DNA of 7,862 nucleotides from Candidatus Omnitrophota bacterium. GTDB lineage: Bacteria > Omnitrophota > Gorgyraeia > Gorgyraeales > Gorgyraeaceae. The DNA lies in the NCBI GenBank assembly GCA_020057645.1, contig JAGVFL010000074.1:1-7862 (forward strand), in the 5' to 3' direction. Numbering within the stretch: the stretch's first letter is position 1; each line of letters starts with the position of its first letter. The position numbers and the translations under genes are program-made. This document shows positions 5,917 through 7,862 of this stretch, one piece after another. The notes beneath the pieces were generated by a model. The model had not been told where the DNA came from and ran no database searches. It saw only the letters and a program-made list of their open reading frames with translations.

Positions 5917-5975
5917 CCCTATACCGGAGCGAAATAGATAGCAGTAAGACGGATAACTTAGCGACTGGTATAGGG
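5917..5975 (-). repeat. tRNA-flanking hairpin element B2 (59 nt, inverted relative to B1)
   Basis: Arms CCCTATACC (5917-5925) and GGTATAGGG (5967-5975) pair perfectly, extendable by one G-C pair outward. Boxes are GAGCGAAA (5927-5934) and GGATAACTTAGCGA (5951-5964). It differs from A2 at three positions; one of them restores a base pair that is mismatched in A2. It ends 27 bases before the start of the zinc-ribbon gene. Confidence 0.8.
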
Positions 5976-5990
5976 CCATATAGCGCAAGA

Positions 5991-5997
5991 AGAGGAG
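5991..5997 (+). promoter_or_regulatory. Ribosome binding site fixing a TTG start
   Basis: AGAGGAG lies five bases before TTG 6003. It decides the start of the zinc-ribbon gene, because the reading frame is open back into the B1/B2 repeats where no such site occurs. Confidence 0.75.
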
Positions 5998-6002
5998 ATC
6001 AT

Positions 6003-6737
6003 TTGGAACAAAAACCAATCAAAGAACAGATAGGATTATTAATAGACCTTCAGGTTATAGACGGCCAGATATATGCTATGAGTAAAGAAAAGGCGTCTAT
6101 GCCAGGATATCTAAAATCAATCGACGCGGCGCTTGAATTAAAAAAAACAAACATAAAACAGGCAGAAGAGAATTTAAAAAACATCCAGTTGAAACAGAAA
6201 GAAAAAGAGGGGAACCTCCAGCAGAAAGAGGAACAGATAAAAAAACTGCAGGGGCAGCTTTACATGTTAAAAACAAATAAAGAATATTCCACCATGCTTG
6301 CTGAGATAGGGGGTGTTAAAGCGGATAATTCTTTAATAGAAGAAGATATTATTAAGCTTATGGACGAGATAGAACTTGCTAAGAAAAGGATGTCAGAGGA
6401 AAAAGAGATCTTTAAGACAGAAGAGGCTAATACTCAGAAAGAGAAAGAAATCATCAACCTAAAATCCAGAGAAATAGAGGCAAAGCTTTCGGAGCTTAAT
6501 GAAAAGAGAAACACCATAACTCCGAATATGGAAAAACAAATTCTTTCCAGATACGAGAAGATACTGAAAAACAAAGACGGCCTGGCGATAGTGCACATCG
6601 AAGAGAATTCCTGCGGAGGGTGCCACATGAATCTTCCGCCTCAGGTTATAAGCGAAGTGAAACTGAGAGAAGATATAGTTGTTTGCGGCAGCTGTTTAAG
6701 GATACTTTACATAGAAGACAATGTTGAAATCAATTAA
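6003..6737 (+). CDS. Coiled-coil protein with C4-type zinc ribbon (COG1579 / zf-RING_7 family)
   Basis: This 244-residue cytoplasmic protein has a long charged helical part (about 5-185, rich in K, E, Q with heptad-like spacing; probable antiparallel coiled coil). A zinc ribbon follows, with Cys204-x2-Cys207 in SCGGCHMNLPPQ and Cys228-x2-Cys231 in VCGSCLRILY. This is the hallmark of the COG1579 family, whose members are suggested to bind nucleic acid but lack a settled function. The TTG start is chosen for its AGAGGAG site and because IKEQIGLLIDLQVID is the usual family N-terminus. The 49 in-frame codons upstream are repeat DNA. Its end overlaps rnhA by 17 bases, showing translational linkage. 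The family is often found near NIF3, dnaG/rpoD and rnhA genes, as here. Confidence 0.9.
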   Translation: MEQKPIKEQIGLLIDLQVIDGQIYAMSKEKASMPGYLKSIDAALELKKTNIKQAEENLKNIQLKQKEKEGNLQQKEEQIKKLQGQLYMLKTNKEYSTMLAEIGGVKADNSLIEEDIIKLMDEIELAKKRMSEEKEIFKTEEANTQKEKEIINLKSREIEAKLSELNEKRNTITPNMEKQILSRYEKILKNKDGLAIVHIEENSCGGCHMNLPPQVISEVKLREDIVVCGSCLRILYIEDNVEIN

Positions 6738-7149
6738 TATATTTATAGACGGGGCATCAAGAGGAAATCCCGGGCCTTCGGGCATAGGCATAGTATTTTG
6801 CGATGACCGGAATAACGTTGTTAAGAAATTATTTAAGTTTATAGGAAATGCCACTAATAATGTAGCAGAATATTCAGCGCTTATATATGCCATGCAGGAA
6901 GCGTTGATAGATAAATATAATGACGTGAAAATAAAATCCGACAGCGAACTTTTGACCAAGCAGTTGACAGGCGAATATAAAGTGAAAAACGATAACCTCA
7001 GGCCTTATTATGACATGTTCCAGCATATTGCGAGAGGCTTTGATAAGATTGAAATAATTTCTATAAATAGGGATAATAATTCCATAGCCGATAAACTTGC
7101 AAATAAGGCAATAGATTCCAGATTCGACAGTTCTTTAAAAACAGAATAG
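6721..7149 (+). CDS. rnhA: Ribonuclease HI
   Basis: This 142-residue RNase HI-type enzyme cuts the RNA strand of RNA-DNA hybrids, removing primer RNA and R-loops. The catalytic set is complete: Asp10 in FIDGASRGNPG, Glu50 in NNVAEYSAL, Asp74 in KSDSELL and Asp124 in NSIADKLAN. The sequence style (GASRGNPGPSGIG, LTGEYKVKN) is that of the short RVT_3-like bacterial/archaeal type and lacks an obvious basic hybrid-binding extension. The ATG lies inside the end of the zinc-ribbon gene in another frame. Its stop TAG (7147-7149) shares the final G with the first base of the rnpB P1 helix. Confidence 0.95.
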   Translation: MLKSINIFIDGASRGNPGPSGIGIVFCDDRNNVVKKLFKFIGNATNNVAEYSALIYAMQEALIDKYNDVKIKSDSELLTKQLTGEYKVKNDNLRPYYDMFQHIARGFDKIEIISINRDNNSIADKLANKAIDSRFDSSLKTE

Positions 7150-7638
7150 GCGCAGGCCGAATGATCGCGTTGGCTTATATGCCCAGAGTTAAGAGATCCT
7201 TCGGTGCTTCGCACCTCAGGATCATCGGCTTAAATTTGGGTACTAGGGCCGATGAGGAAAGTCCGGGCTCCGAAGGGCAGCGTAGCGGGTAACGCCCGCC
7301 AGAAGAGTATTTTACTTTTCGAGGATTAGAGCCACAGAGACGAGTAACCCCGCTCTTTCTACTGCGAAGAGATACTTCGAAGCAGAAAGGGCGGGGTGAT
7401 GTGAAACGCGGCAATCTCTACGCGGAGCAAGACCAAATAGGTCCGGCTGAAAGAGCTGCCCGCTCGTAATAGCCGGACGGGTAGGTTGCATGATTCTGGC
7501 AGCAATGACAGAACACAGATAGATGATCATCACGATTAGTGCGGAGAAGATCCCTCGGATGCTTCTTATTCAGTCGCATCCTCGGGATCAATTAATACTT
7601 CGTATTAATTGACAGAACCCGGCTTAAAGGCCTGCGCC
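7149..7638 (+). ncRNA. rnpB: RNase P RNA, bacterial type A
   Basis: This catalytic RNA removes tRNA 5' leaders. Landmarks are GAGGAAAGTCCGGGCTC (7254-7270, 5' strand of P4 and flanks), GCCACAGAGACGAG (7331-7344), GTGAAACGCGG, AGCAAGACCAAATAGG (7426-7441), GACGGGTAGGTTGCATGA (the GGU tRNA-3'-end contact loop) and ACAGAACCCGGCTTA (7612-7626, 3' strand of P4). P1 pairs GGCGCAGGCC (7149-7158) with GGCCTGCGCC (7629-7638). At about 490 nt it is longer than the roughly 380 of E. coli. The extra length lies in a long P3 arm (about 7175-7240), a long P12 hairpin and two hairpins near the 3' end, one a perfect AT-rich stem (TCAATTAATAC at 7588-7598). Ends are set by P1 and are approximate. No separate promoter or terminator is evident. 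Confidence 0.96.
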
Positions 7639-7642
7639 TTAA

Positions 7643-7710
7643 TCGTCGTTCGTCGTTCGTGACTCGTAATTCGTTACGAACGACGGCGAACGACGAACCA
7701 CGAACGACGG
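7643..7710. repeat. GACGAACGACG-type palindromic repeat after rnpB
   Basis: The left half is built of CGTCGTT/CGT units and the right half of ACGAACGACG units, so the whole is an inverted repeat. At the centre, TCGTAA-TTCG-TTACGA (7664-7679) forms a stem with a TTCG loop. The first 17 bases match, on the other strand, the repeat inside dnaG. It fills the gap between rnpB and the next start codon. Confidence 0.85.
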
Positions 7711-7713
7711 ACA

Positions 7714-7862
7714 ATGCGCATTATAATAATTTTTATAATAATAATATTTATATCTACCGCACTTTACGCTGACACTGTTATCATGAAAGACAAGACAAAG
7801 ATTAAAGGGCTTGTGGTGGATGAATATGTTGACAGGATTGCCCTGAGCACCGCAGAAGGAGA
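7714..7862 (+). CDS. Secreted or periplasmic protein, N-terminal fragment (runs off window)
   Basis: Only 49 codons are visible. The N-terminus is a signal peptide: MR, then an extremely Ile/Phe-rich core, then STALYA with likely cleavage before Asp20. The following part (DTVIMKDKTKIKGLVVDEY, then VDRIALSTAEG) has the strand pattern of small beta modules often found at the start of uncharacterised exported proteins. I cannot name the family from this fragment. No Shine-Dalgarno sequence is visible: the repeat ends four bases before the ATG, so expression may be weak or the true start may lie elsewhere. Confidence 0.65.
   Translation, partial: MRIIIIFIIIIFISTALYADTVIMKDKTKIKGLVVDEYVDRIALSTAEG

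Noticed and set aside
5611..5975. Integron attC sites (also about 59 bases and palindromic)
   Set aside because: The arms do not fit the conserved RYYYAAC / GTTRRRY core sites, the conserved part is inside rather than at the ends, and there is no integrase or gene cassette.
5611..5975. CRISPR array
   Set aside because: Copies are inverted pairs interrupted by a tRNA gene, with no regular spacers and no cas genes.
5856..6002. N-terminal extension of the zinc-ribbon protein
   Set aside because: These 49 codons are the B1/B2 repeat; homologues begin near the TTG at 6003, which has its own ribosome site.

Overview
The window reads as a moderately AT-rich bacterial chromosome segment from a genome with many small palindromic repeats. 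Gene content, TTG/GTG starts, type A RNase P RNA and the repeat style suggest an uncultured Gram-negative-like lineage; my best guess is Omnitrophota or a related PVC-side group. That placement is inference, not shown by the sequence. The protein-coding genes are housekeeping genes in a known bacterial neighbourhood.

Layout. (1) 58-4462 is a tight plus-strand operon: a NIF3/DUF34 metal-binding protein, DNA primase dnaG and the primary sigma factor rpoD, closed by a strong intrinsic terminator at 4491-4524. (2) 4535-5224 is a separate unit: a near-consensus sigma70 promoter driving a 212-residue lipoprotein I do not recognise. (3) 5225-6002 has no protein gene. It holds a second near-consensus promoter, a long nested hairpin that may be a small RNA, several further hairpins, tRNA-Ile2(CAU) or tRNA-Met, and tRNA-Val(CAC). 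Both tRNAs encode CCA. (4) 6003-7149 holds a coiled-coil/C4 zinc-ribbon protein (TTG start) overlapping RNase HI (rnhA). (5) About 7149-7638 is the RNase P RNA gene rnpB, whose P1 helix begins on the last base of the rnhA stop codon. (6) After a GACGAACGACG-rich repeat, a secreted protein starts at 7714 and runs off the window.

Functionally the segment joins replication priming (DnaG), RNA-DNA hybrid removal (RNase HI), transcription initiation (RpoD) and tRNA supply and 5' maturation (tRNAs, RNase P RNA).

The most unusual part is the tRNA spacer region. Four copies of a roughly 59-nt hairpin element (two inverted pairs) lie around and after the tRNAs. Their inner boxes are conserved, while their terminal arms differ in sequence but stay complementary. 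The arms use the mature tRNA ends: CCA at the 3' side and the first G residues at the 5' side. A fifth hairpin with longer arms covers the 5' end of the first tRNA. I know of no described family with this arrangement. Separately, dnaG carries two in-frame insertions of palindromic or repeated DNA, recalling the protein-coding palindromic elements known in Rickettsia.
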